Positions 27,355 through 37,359 of a stretch of DNA of 64,000 nt are shown here, one piece after another. The stretch's first letter is position 1; every line of letters begins with the position of its first letter. Below the pieces are notes generated by a model. The model was not told where the DNA came from. It worked only from the letters and a program-made list of their open reading frames with translations, and did no database searches. Position numbers and translations under genes: made by a program. Origin of the DNA: Cobetia sp. cqz5-12 (lineage in GTDB: Bacteria; Pseudomonadota; Gammaproteobacteria; Pseudomonadales; Halomonadaceae); NCBI RefSeq assembly GCF_016495405.1, contig NZ_CP044522.1, positions 3,767,638 to 3,831,637 of the forward strand, read 5' to 3'.

Positions 27355-27870
27355 TCAGTTGAGCGAGTTGAACACCTGAGTCACTTCATTGGTCAGGTCC
27401 ATACCGTCCTTGCTGTAGACCGTCGCATTGCGATCGACCAGCAGCTCGATGCCATGCTTGTCGACGACCTGCTGGATGGCCTTGTCGAGCTTCGGCTTGG
27501 ACTGCTTGAGGAAGGTCTGCTCCGCCTGTTGCTGCTGCTGCTGGACCTGGCCACGCAGCTGCTGGAACTGGCCACCCTTCTGGCGCAGCTGCTGCTGCAC
27601 GGACTGACGCTCGGAATCGGACATCACGGCGCCATCCTTCTGCAGCTTGGCCTGCAGGGATTCCAGTTCCTTGGCGAGTGCCTTGGCCTGGTCCTGCTTG
27701 CCGGCCAGCTGATTCTTGAGCTGGTTCATGGAAATCTTGGCCGAGTCGGAACTCAACAGCGCCTGGCGCCAGTCGAGGACCGCGACTTCGGTGGCCTGTG
27801 CCAGCATCGGAGTCGCCATGGCGGCAAGGCCACCAGCCAGACACAGGGCGCGGGTCAATTTACGCATCAC
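27355..27870 (-). CDS. skp: Periplasmic chaperone Skp (OmpH)
   Basis: Skp is a trimeric jellyfish-like chaperone that holds unfolded outer-membrane proteins in the periplasm. The 171-residue product has a Sec signal peptide (MRKLTRALCLAGGLAAMATP, cleavage after AQA near residue 26), then EVAVLDWRQALLSSDSAK. A long Gln/Lys-rich coiled coil follows (residues about 45-120), then a C-terminal return strand. It follows bamA, which encodes its downstream acceptor, and precedes lpxD. Confidence 0.92.
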   Translation of the reverse strand: MMRKLTRALCLAGGLAAMATPMLAQATEVAVLDWRQALLSSDSAKISMNQLKNQLAGKQDQAKALAKELESLQAKLQKDGAVMSDSERQSVQQQLRQKGGQFQQLRGQVQQQQQQAEQTFLKQSKPKLDKAIQQVVDKHGIELLVDRNATVYSKDGMDLTNEVTQVFNSLN

Positions 27871-27976
27871 ACAAACTCCTTGTAGGCCTGTTGTTCAGTC
27901 ACTGATGACTCAGTGACTGACGGTGTGAGGACCGGCGACAGAACAGGGACAGCGCCGCCGGTGGTCGTGACGAAAG

Positions 27977-28002
27977 CCGCACCGGCCAAAGCGGGTGCGG
28001 CA
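27977..28002 (-). terminator. Terminator-like hairpin between bamA and skp
   Basis: On the minus strand GCCGCACC...GGTGCGGC is followed by TTTCGTC, directly after the bamA stop. It looks like a leaky intrinsic terminator inside the operon. Confidence 0.6.
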
Positions 28003-28012
28003 TCGTACGGCC

Positions 28013-30349
28013 TTAGAAGGTCTGGCCCAGCGAGAACTGGAAGATCTCGGTGTCATCGTCGTCATCGTCACCGATCGGCTGGGCAACACTGAAGGTCAAC
28101 GGACCTACCGGCGTGATCCACGACAGGCCGATACCGGCACTGTAATTCAGCTCACCCAGGTCGACGCCGCTTTCACAGCTGCTGGTATCACTGGAGCTCA
28201 CGTCGTAGCACGACGTCAGATAGGTGTTACCGGCATCGACGAAGAACGACGGCTGCACGGAGCGCTTGTCCTTGATGAAGGGCATCGGGAAGATCAGGTC
28301 CACCCCACCTTCGATCAGGATGTTGCCGCCGATGGTATCGTCGTCGCCATCGTTCTGCTCGGTGGTGGCCTGCCCCAGGGTATTGGAGCTATAGCCACGC
28401 ACGCTGCCCAGACCGCCGGCATAGAAGTTCTTGAAGAACGGATAGGTATCGCCGGAGAACGAGTTGGCATAGCCCAGCTCGGTACGGAACTTGAGTGACC
28501 AGTCCTGACTCAGCTCGAAGAACTTGGATCCCTTGTAGCGGAGCTTGTAGTAATCCGCATCGGAGCCCGGCACCGCCACTTCCAGCGACAGCAACTGAGA
28601 GCTGCCCGCCGTGGGCAGGATGCCACGGTTGAGGTTGTTGCGAGACCAGCTGGCCGTCAGCTTGTAGAGGTTGAAGTCTTCGCCTTCATCCTCGATGAAC
28701 TGGGTGACCTCCGCCGGGCTGTCATCGAAGTCCTTGACGCGCACGAACTCGTAACCGCCGCCGAAGTTCAGGCGTGACAGCTCGTTGATCGGGTAACCGA
28801 AGTTGATGCCACCGCCGAAGCTGTCGGTCGCGTAGCTGGCGACGTCGTCATCATCGTCGTAGTCCACCTTGCGGTAGAACATGTTGTAGCCGCGCGAGAT
28901 GCCATCCAGCGTCCAGTACGGGTCGGTATAGCCGAAGCTGACGTTGGTGTAGTCATCCGACTTCTGGGCGTTGATGTTGACTTCGTTACCGGTGCCCAGG
29001 AAGTTCTTCTGCGACAGACCCACCCCGTAGATGACACCGTCTCCCTGGGAGAAACCGACCGACGCCGAGATCGAGCCTGACGGCTGCTCCTCGACGTTGT
29101 AGTTGACGTCCAGCTGGTCCGGCTCGCCGGCGACAGGGCGCGTGTCGACATCGACCTGCTTGAAGAAGCCGAGGCGCTCAAGCTTCTGCTTGGACTGCTT
29201 GATCTTGTCGGTGGAGGCCGGCGCACCTTCCAGCTGGGTCATCTCACGACGCAGCACTTCGTCTGCGGTAGTAGTGTTGCCCTTGAAGTTGATGCGACGC
29301 ACGTAGGCGCGCTTGCCGGGGTCGACCGCGAAGGTCAGATCGACGGTGTCGCTCTCCTCGTTGACCTCCGGCACCGCATTGACCTTGGCGAAGGCGAAGC
29401 CGTCGGCACCCAGCGCCTGGCGCAGCGCCTCGCTGGAAGCGGTCACATCACGCTGGGAATAGAGGGCATCCGGGGCGAGCTTGACCAGATCGCGGGCACG
29501 CTCTTCCTTCATCTTCAGGTCACCGGCAAAGCCGATGTTGCCGATCTTGTACGGCTTGCCTTCATCGACGTTGATGGTGACGAAGATCTCGGACTTGTCC
29601 GGCGAGATGGACACCTGGGTCGAGCGCACCTGGAAGTTGACGTAACCGCGATCGAGATACCAGGACTTGAGGGTCTCGATATCGCCGGTCAGCTTCTCAC
29701 GCGAATATTCATCATCGGAGAACCAGCCGAAGAACCAGCTCGGCTTGTCTTCCAGCTCCAGCTGTTCGCGCAGGGTCTCGTCATCGAAGGCATCGTTGCC
29801 GACGATGTTGATCTGATGAATCTTGGCGATCGCGCCTTCCTTGACGTCGATGTTGACCTGCACGCGGTTGCGCTCGAGCTCCTCGACAGAGGTCTCGATA
29901 CGCGCGCTGTAGCGGCCCTGAGCCTGGTAGACACGCTCGAGCTCACGCTGCATCTCTTCCAGCGTGGAGCGCTGCAGAACCTGACCCTCGGCCAGCCCTG
30001 CTTCCTTGAGGCCCTTGCGCAGGTCTTCGTCGGGGATCTGCGAGTTGCCGTCAATCTCGATCTTGGAGATCGTCGGACGCTCGACCACATCGATGATCAG
30101 GACATCGCCATCACGCTTGAGGCGGATGTCGTCGAACAGGCCCGTATCGAACAGCTGACGCGCTGCCGAGGACAGGTCCTCTTCTTCCACATTCTGATCC
30201 GCGGAGACGGGGAAGGCGTTGAAGACGGTGCCCGCAGACACGCGCTGGAGGCCCTCTACCCGGATGTCCGAAATTTTAAAAGATGCGGCCAAGGCGCCCT
30301 GACTGGCCCCGAGCAGCGCAGCTGCCAATCCAATGGTCTTGAGTTTCAT
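28013..30349 (-). CDS. bamA: Outer membrane protein assembly factor BamA
   Basis: BamA is the central beta-barrel of the BAM complex that inserts outer-membrane proteins. The 778-residue product starts at MKLKTIGLAAALLGASQGAL, a Sec signal peptide. Five POTRA domains fill about residues 22 to 420 (FKISDIRVEGLQRVS opens POTRA1) and a 16-strand barrel follows. The barrel carries the SVRGYSSNTLG motif of the Omp85 family and ends in an outer-membrane signature with terminal Phe (FSLGQTF). The open frame extends 61 codons upstream without similarity. Neighbours rseP upstream and skp downstream are as in E. coli. Confidence 0.97.
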   Translation of the reverse strand: MKLKTIGLAAALLGASQGALAASFKISDIRVEGLQRVSAGTVFNAFPVSADQNVEEEDLSSAARQLFDTGLFDDIRLKRDGDVLIIDVVERPTISKIEIDGNSQIPDEDLRKGLKEAGLAEGQVLQRSTLEEMQRELERVYQAQGRYSARIETSVEELERNRVQVNIDVKEGAIAKIHQINIVGNDAFDDETLREQLELEDKPSWFFGWFSDDEYSREKLTGDIETLKSWYLDRGYVNFQVRSTQVSISPDKSEIFVTINVDEGKPYKIGNIGFAGDLKMKEERARDLVKLAPDALYSQRDVTASSEALRQALGADGFAFAKVNAVPEVNEESDTVDLTFAVDPGKRAYVRRINFKGNTTTADEVLRREMTQLEGAPASTDKIKQSKQKLERLGFFKQVDVDTRPVAGEPDQLDVNYNVEEQPSGSISASVGFSQGDGVIYGVGLSQKNFLGTGNEVNINAQKSDDYTNVSFGYTDPYWTLDGISRGYNMFYRKVDYDDDDDVASYATDSFGGGINFGYPINELSRLNFGGGYEFVRVKDFDDSPAEVTQFIEDEGEDFNLYKLTASWSRNNLNRGILPTAGSSQLLSLEVAVPGSDADYYKLRYKGSKFFELSQDWSLKFRTELGYANSFSGDTYPFFKNFYAGGLGSVRGYSSNTLGQATTEQNDGDDDTIGGNILIEGGVDLIFPMPFIKDKRSVQPSFFVDAGNTYLTSCYDVSSSDTSSCESGVDLGELNYSAGIGLSWITPVGPLTFSVAQPIGDDDDDDTEIFQFSLGQTF

Positions 30350-30594
30350 GCAGTCGCTTCGCTTCTCTGGATTCCGCCCGCTTGGGTGAACAGGCACCTT
30401 ATACACAACCCCCTGCAACTGACAAGACAGCTGCGAGTGAGGATCGGCAATCGGGGCCGAAGTCGTGTGGGCATGATGACGGGAGTTGATCGCATTGACC
30501 AGCCCGTGCAATGAATTGACCCCCATGGGCATCGACAGTTCAGATTCGGTTCATCCTGCGGGAGCCATCACGTGCTGATGACTCCCCGAATCCA

Positions 30595-31950
30595 TCACCA
30601 AAGACGCATGAGATCGAAATAGATGGCCATCAGCATGAGGGAGCCGACCAGCGCCATGCCGATCTTCAACCCTGCATCCTGGACCCCTTGCGAAAGTGGT
30701 TTGCCGCGCACGGCTTCCACCAGATAGAACAGCAGGTGACCGCCATCCAGCACCGGAATCGGCAGCAGGTTCAGGACACCCAGGCTGATGGAGAGATAGG
30801 CCATGAAGCCGAGGAAGGCCTCGAGGCCAGAGCGCGCCGTGTCGCCGGCGATACGCGCGATGGTGATCGGGCCAGACAGATTGGACGGTGCGATCAGACC
30901 GACCAGCATCTTGCGGATCGAATCCAGCGTCAGCACCGTCATCTCGCCGGTCTTGCCGACGGCCTGGCCGACGGCCGCCAGCGGCCCGAAGCTGAGCTCG
31001 CGCTGATACTGCTCGGGCCAGCTGACGTTCTCGACGCCGGCGCCGACCTGCCCCACCACACGCCCGTCATCGAGCGAATTGCTGGCAGGCGTCAGTGACA
31101 GCGTCTCTTCCTTGCCATCACGTGCCACCAGTACTGACAGCGTCTCGCCCGGCGCACCGCGCACGCGCTCGACGAAATCGATCCAGTCGACCACCAGGGT
31201 GCCATCGATGCTGACGATGCGGTCACCTGCCTGCAGACCTGCCGCCTGTGCGGCGCCACCGTCCAGCACACGCCCCAGCACCGCCGGCAACTGAGGACGC
31301 CAGGCCGTGATGCCCAGCGTCACCAGCGGACGCGGCGGATCCTGATCGACCAGGAAGCGTGTCACATCGAGGGACTGCTCGCGCGTGGCGCTGGCACCCT
31401 CGGCACGCGTGGTGAGCGTCAGGCTGTCATCACCGATCGCACCGATCAAGCGCAGGTTGACCTCATCCCACGAGGGAGTGGCCTGACCATTGATGGCGAC
31501 GATCTCGGTCTTCGGCGCCAGGCCAGCGCGGCCGGCCGGCGAGTCCGGCGCCACGGCACCAACCATCGGCACCACCGTCGTGGTACCGGCGACGAACAAT
31601 GCCCAATAGGCGACGATGGCCAGCAGGAAGTTGGCCAGCGGGCCCGCCGAGACGACGGCGATACGCTTCCAGACGGATTTGGTATTGAAGGCCAGATGAC
31701 GCTCGGCCGGATCGACCGGCCCTTCGCGCTCATCCAGCATCTTGACGTAGCCACCCAGCGGGATGGCGGCGACCCCGTACTCGGTGCCGTGACGATCGGT
31801 CCACGACCAGAAGGGTTTGCCGAAGCCGATGGAGAAGCGCAGCACCTTGATGCCGCAACGACGCGCGACCCAGAAATGACCGTACTCATGGATGGTGATC
31901 AACACCCCCAACACGACGATCACGGCAAGAATATTCTGGATCACACCCAT
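30595..31950 (-). CDS. rseP: Regulator of sigma-E protease RseP (site-2 metalloprotease)
   Basis: RseP cleaves the anti-sigma factor RseA within the inner membrane after DegS, releasing sigma-E. The 451-residue protein has the zinc motif HEYGH near residue 21, a second metal ligand motif LNLLPIPVLDGGHL near the C-terminus, and GIKVLRFSIGFGKPFWSW. Two PDZ domains lie between the first and last membrane helices (APDSPAGRAGLAPKTEIVAI and AAQAAGLQAGDRIVSID). AGGAG lies six bases before ATG 31950, which is preferred over GTG 31953. It is placed between dxr and bamA. Confidence 0.96.
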   Translation of the reverse strand: MGVIQNILAVIVVLGVLITIHEYGHFWVARRCGIKVLRFSIGFGKPFWSWTDRHGTEYGVAAIPLGGYVKMLDEREGPVDPAERHLAFNTKSVWKRIAVVSAGPLANFLLAIVAYWALFVAGTTTVVPMVGAVAPDSPAGRAGLAPKTEIVAINGQATPSWDEVNLRLIGAIGDDSLTLTTRAEGASATREQSLDVTRFLVDQDPPRPLVTLGITAWRPQLPAVLGRVLDGGAAQAAGLQAGDRIVSIDGTLVVDWIDFVERVRGAPGETLSVLVARDGKEETLSLTPASNSLDDGRVVGQVGAGVENVSWPEQYQRELSFGPLAAVGQAVGKTGEMTVLTLDSIRKMLVGLIAPSNLSGPITIARIAGDTARSGLEAFLGFMAYLSISLGVLNLLPIPVLDGGHLLFYLVEAVRGKPLSQGVQDAGLKIGMALVGSLMLMAIYFDLMRLW

Positions 31951-32038
31951 CACGCGCTCCTGGAGATTGGTGCCCGAGATGGGCAGCCTGCCTTGCCACG
32001 CTCACGAAGACAGTGACAAGACAGTGCAAGATAGGATT

Positions 32039-33298
32039 TCAGGGCCCGGCGAGGGCCAACTCGGCGGCGGCCAGCTCACGCGCCGCCGCGTCTTCGGCGA
32101 GAATCACCTCGAGGCCATCCACCGCCAGCGGCGGGCGTGCCTGCATGACAGCCTGTACCACTGTCGGGATACGATCGAAGGCCAGGCGACCCTCGAGGAA
32201 GGCAGCCACTGCCACCTCGTTGGCGGCATTCATCACTGCAGGCCAAGTGCCGCCCGCCGCGATGGCCTCTCGCGCCAGCCGCAGACACGGGAAGCGCGTC
32301 TCGTCGGCGGCACGGAAATCGAGACGCGCGACCTGAAACAGGTCCAGCGGCTCGACACCGGCATCGATACGCTCCGGCCACGCCAGCGCATAAGCGATCG
32401 GCGTGCGCATGTCAGGATTGCCCATCTGGGCCAGCACCGAGCCATCACTGTAGGCCGCCATCGAGTGAATCACGCTCTGGGGATGCACGACCACCTGAAT
32501 GTCGTCCGGCCCGCAGGCGAACAGCCAGCAGGCCTCGATCAGCTCCAGGCCCTTGTTCATCAGGGTGGCGCTATCGACGGAAATCTTGCGCCCCATCGAC
32601 CAGTTGGGATGCGCGCAGGCCTCGTCCGGCGTCACCGTCGCCAGCCGCTCGACGGGCCATTCGACATCATCGCGGAACGGGCCACCAGAGGCGGTCAGCA
32701 ACAGCTTCTCGACGCCGATCGGCGCCAGACCATCACGATGCTGGGCCGGCAGGCACTGGAAGATGGCGTTGTGCTCGGAATCGATCGGCAGCAGGGTCGC
32801 CCCGTGCTGTTTCACCGCATCCATGAACAGCTGCCCGGCACACACCAGCGCTTCCTTGTTGGCCAGCAGCACGCGCTTGCCAGCCCGCACCGCAGCCAAC
32901 GTCGGCAACAGGCCAGCCGCGCCGACGATGGCGGCCATCACGCTATCGACTTCAGGCGCCTCGCTGATGTCGACCAGCGCCTGCTCACCATGGCGCACCT
33001 CGATGGGCGTGCCCTGATAGCTCTCGACGCCCTCGAGTGCCTCACTGAGCCACGCAGCCGCCTCGGATGAGGCGATCACCGCCACCTGCGGGCGATGCGT
33101 CAGACACAGCTCCAGCAACGCCTCGTGACGCGTGGCAGCGCTGAGTGCATGCACCCGATAGCGCTCGGGATGGCGCGCGATCACATCCAGGGTGCTGGAC
33201 CCGATGGAGCCGGTCGCGCCGAGGATGGTGATGCGCTGCAACGCAGACGCCTCAAGAGGAGTCTCGTGGCTCACGCTCACGTTCACATTCGTGCTCAC
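32039..33298 (-). CDS. dxr: 1-deoxy-D-xylulose 5-phosphate reductoisomerase
   Basis: Dxr (IspC) makes 2-C-methyl-D-erythritol 4-phosphate, the committed step of the non-mevalonate isoprenoid pathway. The 419-residue product has the NADPH motif [48 protein letters not shown] and TASGGPF carry the metal and substrate residues. GTG 33298 is favoured: it overlaps the cdsA stop as GTGA, and GGAGG sits six bases upstream. An in-frame GTG at 33319 is less likely. It supplies precursor for UppS in the same cluster. Confidence 0.96.
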   Translation of the reverse strand: MSTNVNVSVSHETPLEASALQRITILGATGSIGSSTLDVIARHPERYRVHALSAATRHEALLELCLTHRPQVAVIASSEAAAWLSEALEGVESYQGTPIEVRHGEQALVDISEAPEVDSVMAAIVGAAGLLPTLAAVRAGKRVLLANKEALVCAGQLFMDAVKQHGATLLPIDSEHNAIFQCLPAQHRDGLAPIGVEKLLLTASGGPFRDDVEWPVERLATVTPDEACAHPNWSMGRKISVDSATLMNKGLELIEACWLFACGPDDIQVVVHPQSVIHSMAAYSDGSVLAQMGNPDMRTPIAYALAWPERIDAGVEPLDLFQVARLDFRAADETRFPCLRLAREAIAAGGTWPAVMNAANEVAVAAFLEGRLAFDRIPTVVQAVMQARPPLAVDGLEVILAEDAAARELAAAELALAGP

Positions 33299-34098
33299 GC
33301 ACCACCTCCCAGCACCCACGGCAACAGCAGGGCAAACAACGGTACCGCCGCGGTCAGGCTGTCGATGCGATCCATCACGCCACCATGACCGGGCAGCAGA
33401 TGGCTTGAATCCTTCATCTGACGCTGGCGCTTGAACATGCTCTCGAGCAGATCACCCAACACCGAGACAGCCGTCACGCCCAACGTGACCAGCAGCAGCG
33501 GCAGCCAGTCGGCCAGCCCCGCCAGCGCATAGCCGGTCGCCAGCAGGCCGGTGGCCACCAGGCCACCGTAGACGCCCTCCCAGGACTTGCCCGGACTGAC
33601 GCGTGGCGCCAGCTTGCGCTTGCCGAAGCGCTTACCGGAGAAGTAGGCACCGATATCCGCCGCCCACACCATCAGCAGCACATACAGCAGCCACTCGCCG
33701 CCACTGGCCTTGAGCTGCACGAAACCGAACCAGGTCGGCAGCAGCGCCAGCACACCGACACCCAGCCGCACGCCGGTCGCCTGCCATTCCTGGCTGGCGG
33801 CCGGATAGCGCATCACCCAGCGCAGATTGACCAGCCATGCCAGTGCCGCCAGATACAGCGGCCAACGCGCAAGAGCGCCATCGACCTGCCAGACCAGCAG
33901 CATCAGCACGCTGAGCACCAACGGGAACAGGAGGCGTGCCATGCCGGCACGCACGCCAGACAGGTTGGACCACTCCCAGGCGGCCAGCGCGACGACAGCC
34001 CCGGTGAAGGTGGCAAAGGCGGCACCGTCGAGGCCGAACAGCCCCCACAGCGCCAGCGGCGCAAGAATGAGCGCGGTGATGATTCGTTGTCTGAGCAC
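33295..34098 (-). CDS. cdsA: Phosphatidate cytidylyltransferase
   Basis: CdsA makes CDP-diacylglycerol from phosphatidate and CTP at the inner membrane, the precursor of all phospholipids. The 267-residue protein has about seven to eight hydrophobic helices. It also has the C-terminal family signature, here [20 protein letters not shown] followed by [35 protein letters not shown] is also typical. It starts with GTG that overlaps the uppS stop by one base (TAGTG) and ends overlapping the dxr start. Confidence 0.96.
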   Translation of the reverse strand: MLRQRIITALILAPLALWGLFGLDGAAFATFTGAVVALAAWEWSNLSGVRAGMARLLFPLVLSVLMLLVWQVDGALARWPLYLAALAWLVNLRWVMRYPAASQEWQATGVRLGVGVLALLPTWFGFVQLKASGGEWLLYVLLMVWAADIGAYFSGKRFGKRKLAPRVSPGKSWEGVYGGLVATGLLATGYALAGLADWLPLLLVTLGVTAVSVLGDLLESMFKRQRQMKDSSHLLPGHGGVMDRIDSLTAAVPLFALLLPWVLGGGA

Positions 34099-34841
34099 TA
34101 GAGCCCCTCGGCGTCGAGTTGTTCGCTGGTCATGCCATAACGACGCTGACGCAGGGCGTAGGCGCTGAGCGCTTCATCGAAGGCCGCCGCGTCGAAATCA
34201 GGCCACAGCACGGGCGAGAAATAGAACTCGGCATAGGCCAGCTGCCAGATCAGGAAGTTGGAGATACGCTGCTCACCGCTGGTGCGGATACACAGATCCA
34301 CCTCCGGCAGTTCACTCAGGCACACTTCCGCCCCGAGGCGCGACTCGTCGATATCCGCTGCCTTGAGCTCGCCGCGCTCGACCTGCTCCGCCAGACGGCG
34401 GGCGGCCTCGGCGATATCCCAGCGGCCGCCATAGTTGGCGCAGATCACCACGTGCATGCCGCGATTGCCGCGCGTCATGTCTTCGGCGCTCTGGATATGC
34501 TTTTGAATCGAATTGGAAAAACGACTGCGCTCGCCGATGACCGAGAGTCGGATATCGTGGCGATGAAGCTTCTTGACCTCGCGCTTGAGCGCCAGCAGAA
34601 ACAGCTCCATCAGCGCACTGACTTCATTGGCCGGACGCTTCCAGTTCTCACTGGAGAAGGCAAACAGGGTCAGCACTTCCACGCCCTGCTCGGCAGCGCG
34701 ACGGATGGTACTGCGGACGGTTTCGGCACCGGCGCGATGGCCGCGTATGCCAGCCCAGCCGCGGGACTTCGCCCAGCGGTTGTTGCCGTCCATGATGATC
34801 GCCACATGGCGTGGCGTGGAGGGGGAATTCGGTGACGTCAT
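34098..34841 (-). CDS. uppS: Undecaprenyl diphosphate synthase
   Basis: UppS extends farnesyl diphosphate with eight isopentenyl units in cis, giving the lipid carrier for peptidoglycan and O-antigen. The 247-residue protein contains HVAIIMDGNNRWAKSRG with the catalytic Asp. GHRAGAETVR, FAFSSENWKRP and CIRTSGEQRISNFLIWQ, all signatures of the cis-prenyltransferase family, are also present. It lies 54 bases after frr across a GC-rich hairpin and is joined to cdsA. Confidence 0.97.
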   Translation of the reverse strand: MTSPNSPSTPRHVAIIMDGNNRWAKSRGWAGIRGHRAGAETVRSTIRRAAEQGVEVLTLFAFSSENWKRPANEVSALMELFLLALKREVKKLHRHDIRLSVIGERSRFSNSIQKHIQSAEDMTRGNRGMHVVICANYGGRWDIAEAARRLAEQVERGELKAADIDESRLGAEVCLSELPEVDLCIRTSGEQRISNFLIWQLAYAEFYFSPVLWPDFDAAAFDEALSAYALRQRRYGMTSEQLDAEGL

Positions 34842-34865
34842 GGGGTCTCGCTACGAGCACCGGAT

Positions 34866-34887
34866 GCCGCCGGCAAACGCCGGCGGC
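34866..34887. terminator. Hairpin between frr and uppS
   Basis: GCCGCCGGC and GCCGGCGGC form a nine-base perfect stem with a four-base loop. No thymine run follows, so this is more likely a processing or stability element than a terminator. Confidence 0.4.
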
Positions 34888-34895
34888 AGACCCGA

Positions 34896-35453
34896 TCAGA
34901 CCTGCATCAGGTCGGTTTCCTTGTGCTCCAGAGCACTGTCGACTTCCGCCACATACTTGTCGGTCAGCTTCTGGATCTCGTCTTCTCCGCGACGTGCATC
35001 GTCTTCGGAGATGTCCTTGTCCTTGAGCAGGCTCTTGATGTCGCCATTGGCGTCACGACGCACATTGCGGAGCGCCACGCGGGCGTTTTCCGCTTCTGCA
35101 CGCGCCTGCTTGGTGTAACCGCGACGCGTCTCTTCCGTCAGCATCGGCATCGGGACGCGAATCACGTCACCGGCGGTGGACGGGTTGAGACCCAGGTCAG
35201 AAGTCATGATGGCCTTCTCGACCTTCGGCACCATGGGCTTTTCCCACGGCACGACAGTCAGGGTGCGCGCATCTTCGGTGGTGATGTTGGCCACCTGATT
35301 CAGCGGTACCTGGCTACCATAGTAATCGACCGTCACGGCATCCAGGATGCTGGGATGCGCACGACCCGTACGGATCTTGCCGAAGGCGGCACCGAGGGAC
35401 TCGATGGTCTTCTTCATGCGTGATTCGGCGTCTTTCTTGATGTCGTTGATCAC
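34896..35453 (-). CDS. frr: Ribosome recycling factor
   Basis: RRF splits post-termination ribosomes together with EF-G. The 185-residue product equals the E. coli length exactly when started at GTG 35453. GAGGG lies seven bases before it and the pyrH stop lies four bases away. Typical segments are [49 protein letters not shown] and [19 protein letters not shown] longer frame from a TTG at 35471 would overlap pyrH and is less likely. Confidence 0.96.
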   Translation of the reverse strand: MINDIKKDAESRMKKTIESLGAAFGKIRTGRAHPSILDAVTVDYYGSQVPLNQVANITTEDARTLTVVPWEKPMVPKVEKAIMTSDLGLNPSTAGDVIRVPMPMLTEETRRGYTKQARAEAENARVALRNVRRDANGDIKSLLKDKDISEDDARRGEDEIQKLTDKYVAEVDSALEHKETDLMQV

Positions 35454-35457
35454 AGTC

Positions 35458-36195
35458 TTACCCTCTATCAATCAGCGTGCCTTCCTTGCCACCCACCACC
35501 AGGTTGAGCAGCGCGCCTGCCTTGTTCATGTTGAACACCCGCACCGGCATGTCATGGTCACGTACCAGGCAGATGGCGGTCAAATCCATCACGCCAAGCT
35601 TCTGGTCCAGCGCATCATCGTAGCTGAGGCTGTCGTACTTCACGGCGTCCGGGAACTTGACCGGGTCCTTGTCGTAGACACCATCCACCTTGGTCGCCTT
35701 GATGACGGCATCCGCGTCGATCTCGATACCGCGCAGACAGGCAGCGGAATCGGTGGTGAAGAACGGGTTGCCGGTACCGGCGGAGAAGATGACCACATCG
35801 CCAGACGTCAGATAACGGATGGCGGTACGGCGATCATAATGTTCTACCACGCCACTCATCGGGATGGCAGACATCACGCGTGAACGGATGTTGGAGCGTT
35901 CCAGCGCATCACGCAGCGCCAGACCATTCATCACGGTCGCCAGCATGCCCATATGGTCACCGGTCACACGCTCCATGCCGACTTCCTGCAGGGCTGCGCC
36001 ACGGAACAGGTTGCCGCCACCGATGACGATGCCGACCTGGACGCCGATGCCCACCAGCTGACCGATTTCCAGCGCCATGCGATCCAGCACCTTGGGGTCG
36101 ATGCCGAAATCGCCATCGCCCATCAGGGCCTCACCGGAAAGCTTGAGCAGTATGCGCTTGTACTTGGCATTGCGTTCAGCGGAAATGGTGGCCAT
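35458..36195 (-). CDS. pyrH: UMP kinase
   Basis: PyrH phosphorylates UMP to UDP in pyrimidine nucleotide synthesis; it is a hexamer of the amino acid kinase fold, regulated by GTP and UTP. The 245-residue product contains [41 protein letters not shown] and [23 protein letters not shown] 36195 has GGAGAG six bases upstream; the frame extends eight codons further without need. It lies between tsf and frr. Confidence 0.97.
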   Translation of the reverse strand: MATISAERNAKYKRILLKLSGEALMGDGDFGIDPKVLDRMALEIGQLVGIGVQVGIVIGGGNLFRGAALQEVGMERVTGDHMGMLATVMNGLALRDALERSNIRSRVMSAIPMSGVVEHYDRRTAIRYLTSGDVVIFSAGTGNPFFTTDSAACLRGIEIDADAVIKATKVDGVYDKDPVKFPDAVKYDSLSYDDALDQKLGVMDLTAICLVRDHDMPVRVFNMNKAGALLNLVVGGKEGTLIDRG

Positions 36196-36259
36196 GCGAA
36201 TCTCTCCTGATACTGACATACGGGGAACGGGGCGGCCCGAAGGCGGGGGCCAGATACAC

Positions 36260-36287
36260 GATGGCGTGCGACTATGCGCACGCCATC
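36260..36287. terminator. Hairpin between tsf and pyrH
   Basis: GATGGCGTGCG...CGCACGCCATC lies 25 bases after the tsf stop. The bases following on the minus strand (GTGTATC) do not form a good thymine tract. Confidence 0.4.
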
Positions 36288-36311
36288 ATGAGAAGCGAAA
36301 ACAGTCAGCCC

Positions 36312-37181
36312 TTACGCGCGGCTGGCCTGCTCACGGACTTCAGCTGCGAAGTCGACTTCTTCCTTCTCGATACCTTCACCGACTTCCATGCGCACGAAGG
36401 ATACCACTTCACCACCGGCGGCCTTGACGAACTCGGCGACGGTCTGGTTCGGATCCTTGACGAACGGCTGTTCGGTCAGGCTGTTCTCGGCCAGGTACTT
36501 CTTCAGACGACCCTGGGACATCTTCTCGGCGATTTCCGCCGGCTTGCCTGCCATGTCCGGCTGGGCAAGGATGATGGCCTTTTCAGCGTCCATCTGTTCC
36601 TGCGGCATGTCGGACGGACGTGCACAGACCGGGTTGACGGCTGCGACGTGCATGGAGACGTCCTTGGCTGCTTCACTGGTACCGCCGTTCAGCAGGGTCA
36701 GTGCTGCGATGCGGCCGCCGTGGACGTAACCACCGACGACGCCGCCAGCCGGCGCTTCGACCAGCTCGGCACGACGAACGGAGATGTTCTCACCGATCTT
36801 CTGAACCAGCTGACCACGGGTGTCTTCCAGCTCGCCTTCCATCAGGGAAGCGATGTCGGTGTTCTTGGTAGCGAACACACGATCGGCGATCAGCTGGGTG
36901 AAGGCCTTGAAATTGTCATCACGAGCGACGAAGTCGGTCTCGGAGTTGATTTCGACCATCACGCCGTAGCTGGCGTCGTCGGCGACCTTGATGACGATGG
37001 CGCCTTCAGCGGCCACGCGGCCAGCTTTCTTGGCGGCCTTCAGGCCGGAGTTCTTGCGCAGGTTCTCGATCGCCAGCTCGATGTCGCCACCGGCTTCGGT
37101 AAGAGCCTTCTTGCATTCCATCATGCCGAGCGCAGTACGCTCACGCAGTTCCTTGACCATAGATGCGCTGATAGCTGCCAT
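36312..37181 (-). CDS. tsf: Elongation factor Ts
   Basis: EF-Ts exchanges GDP for GTP on EF-Tu. The 289-residue product begins [20 protein letters not shown] with the UBA-like N-terminal domain and has [19 protein letters not shown]. The core [16 protein letters not shown] contacts EF-Tu. The open frame extends 17 codons upstream, which I exclude because the family start is clear and AGAGG precedes ATG 37181. It follows rpsB behind an attenuator-like hairpin. Confidence 0.97.
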   Translation of the reverse strand: MAAISASMVKELRERTALGMMECKKALTEAGGDIELAIENLRKNSGLKAAKKAGRVAAEGAIVIKVADDASYGVMVEINSETDFVARDDNFKAFTQLIADRVFATKNTDIASLMEGELEDTRGQLVQKIGENISVRRAELVEAPAGGVVGGYVHGGRIAALTLLNGGTSEAAKDVSMHVAAVNPVCARPSDMPQEQMDAEKAIILAQPDMAGKPAEIAEKMSQGRLKKYLAENSLTEQPFVKDPNQTVAEFVKAAGGEVVSFVRMEVGEGIEKEEVDFAAEVREQASRA

Positions 37182-37252
37182 GGGATGAAACCTCTGTCGT
37201 GTCGACGTCTTTGAATACGGGAATTCGGTCACGACCGCTGAACGGTCGCAAA

Positions 37253-37274
37253 TAAGGGGGCCGTGGCCCCCTCA
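37253..37274 (-). terminator. Intercistronic terminator between rpsB and tsf
   Basis: On the minus strand GGGGGC-CACG-GCCCCC is followed by TTATTTGC, 86 bases after the rpsB stop. Partial termination between rpsB and tsf is known in E. coli and would set more S2 than EF-Ts transcripts. Confidence 0.7.
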
Positions 37275-37359
37275 TTGCCTGACCTGACTGCCACCTGGCT
37301 AGGCCATGCCGCACTTAGTGTAGCGCAGCGTTTGTGACAGTCAGATCAAGCCGCCAGGA

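Noticed and set aside
28848..28862. Short GTCATCATCGTC tract in bamA, considered as a slippage repeat
   Set aside because: It encodes a run of Asp in a predicted loop of the barrel, varies in codon choice and is normal for a halophile-type acidic protein.
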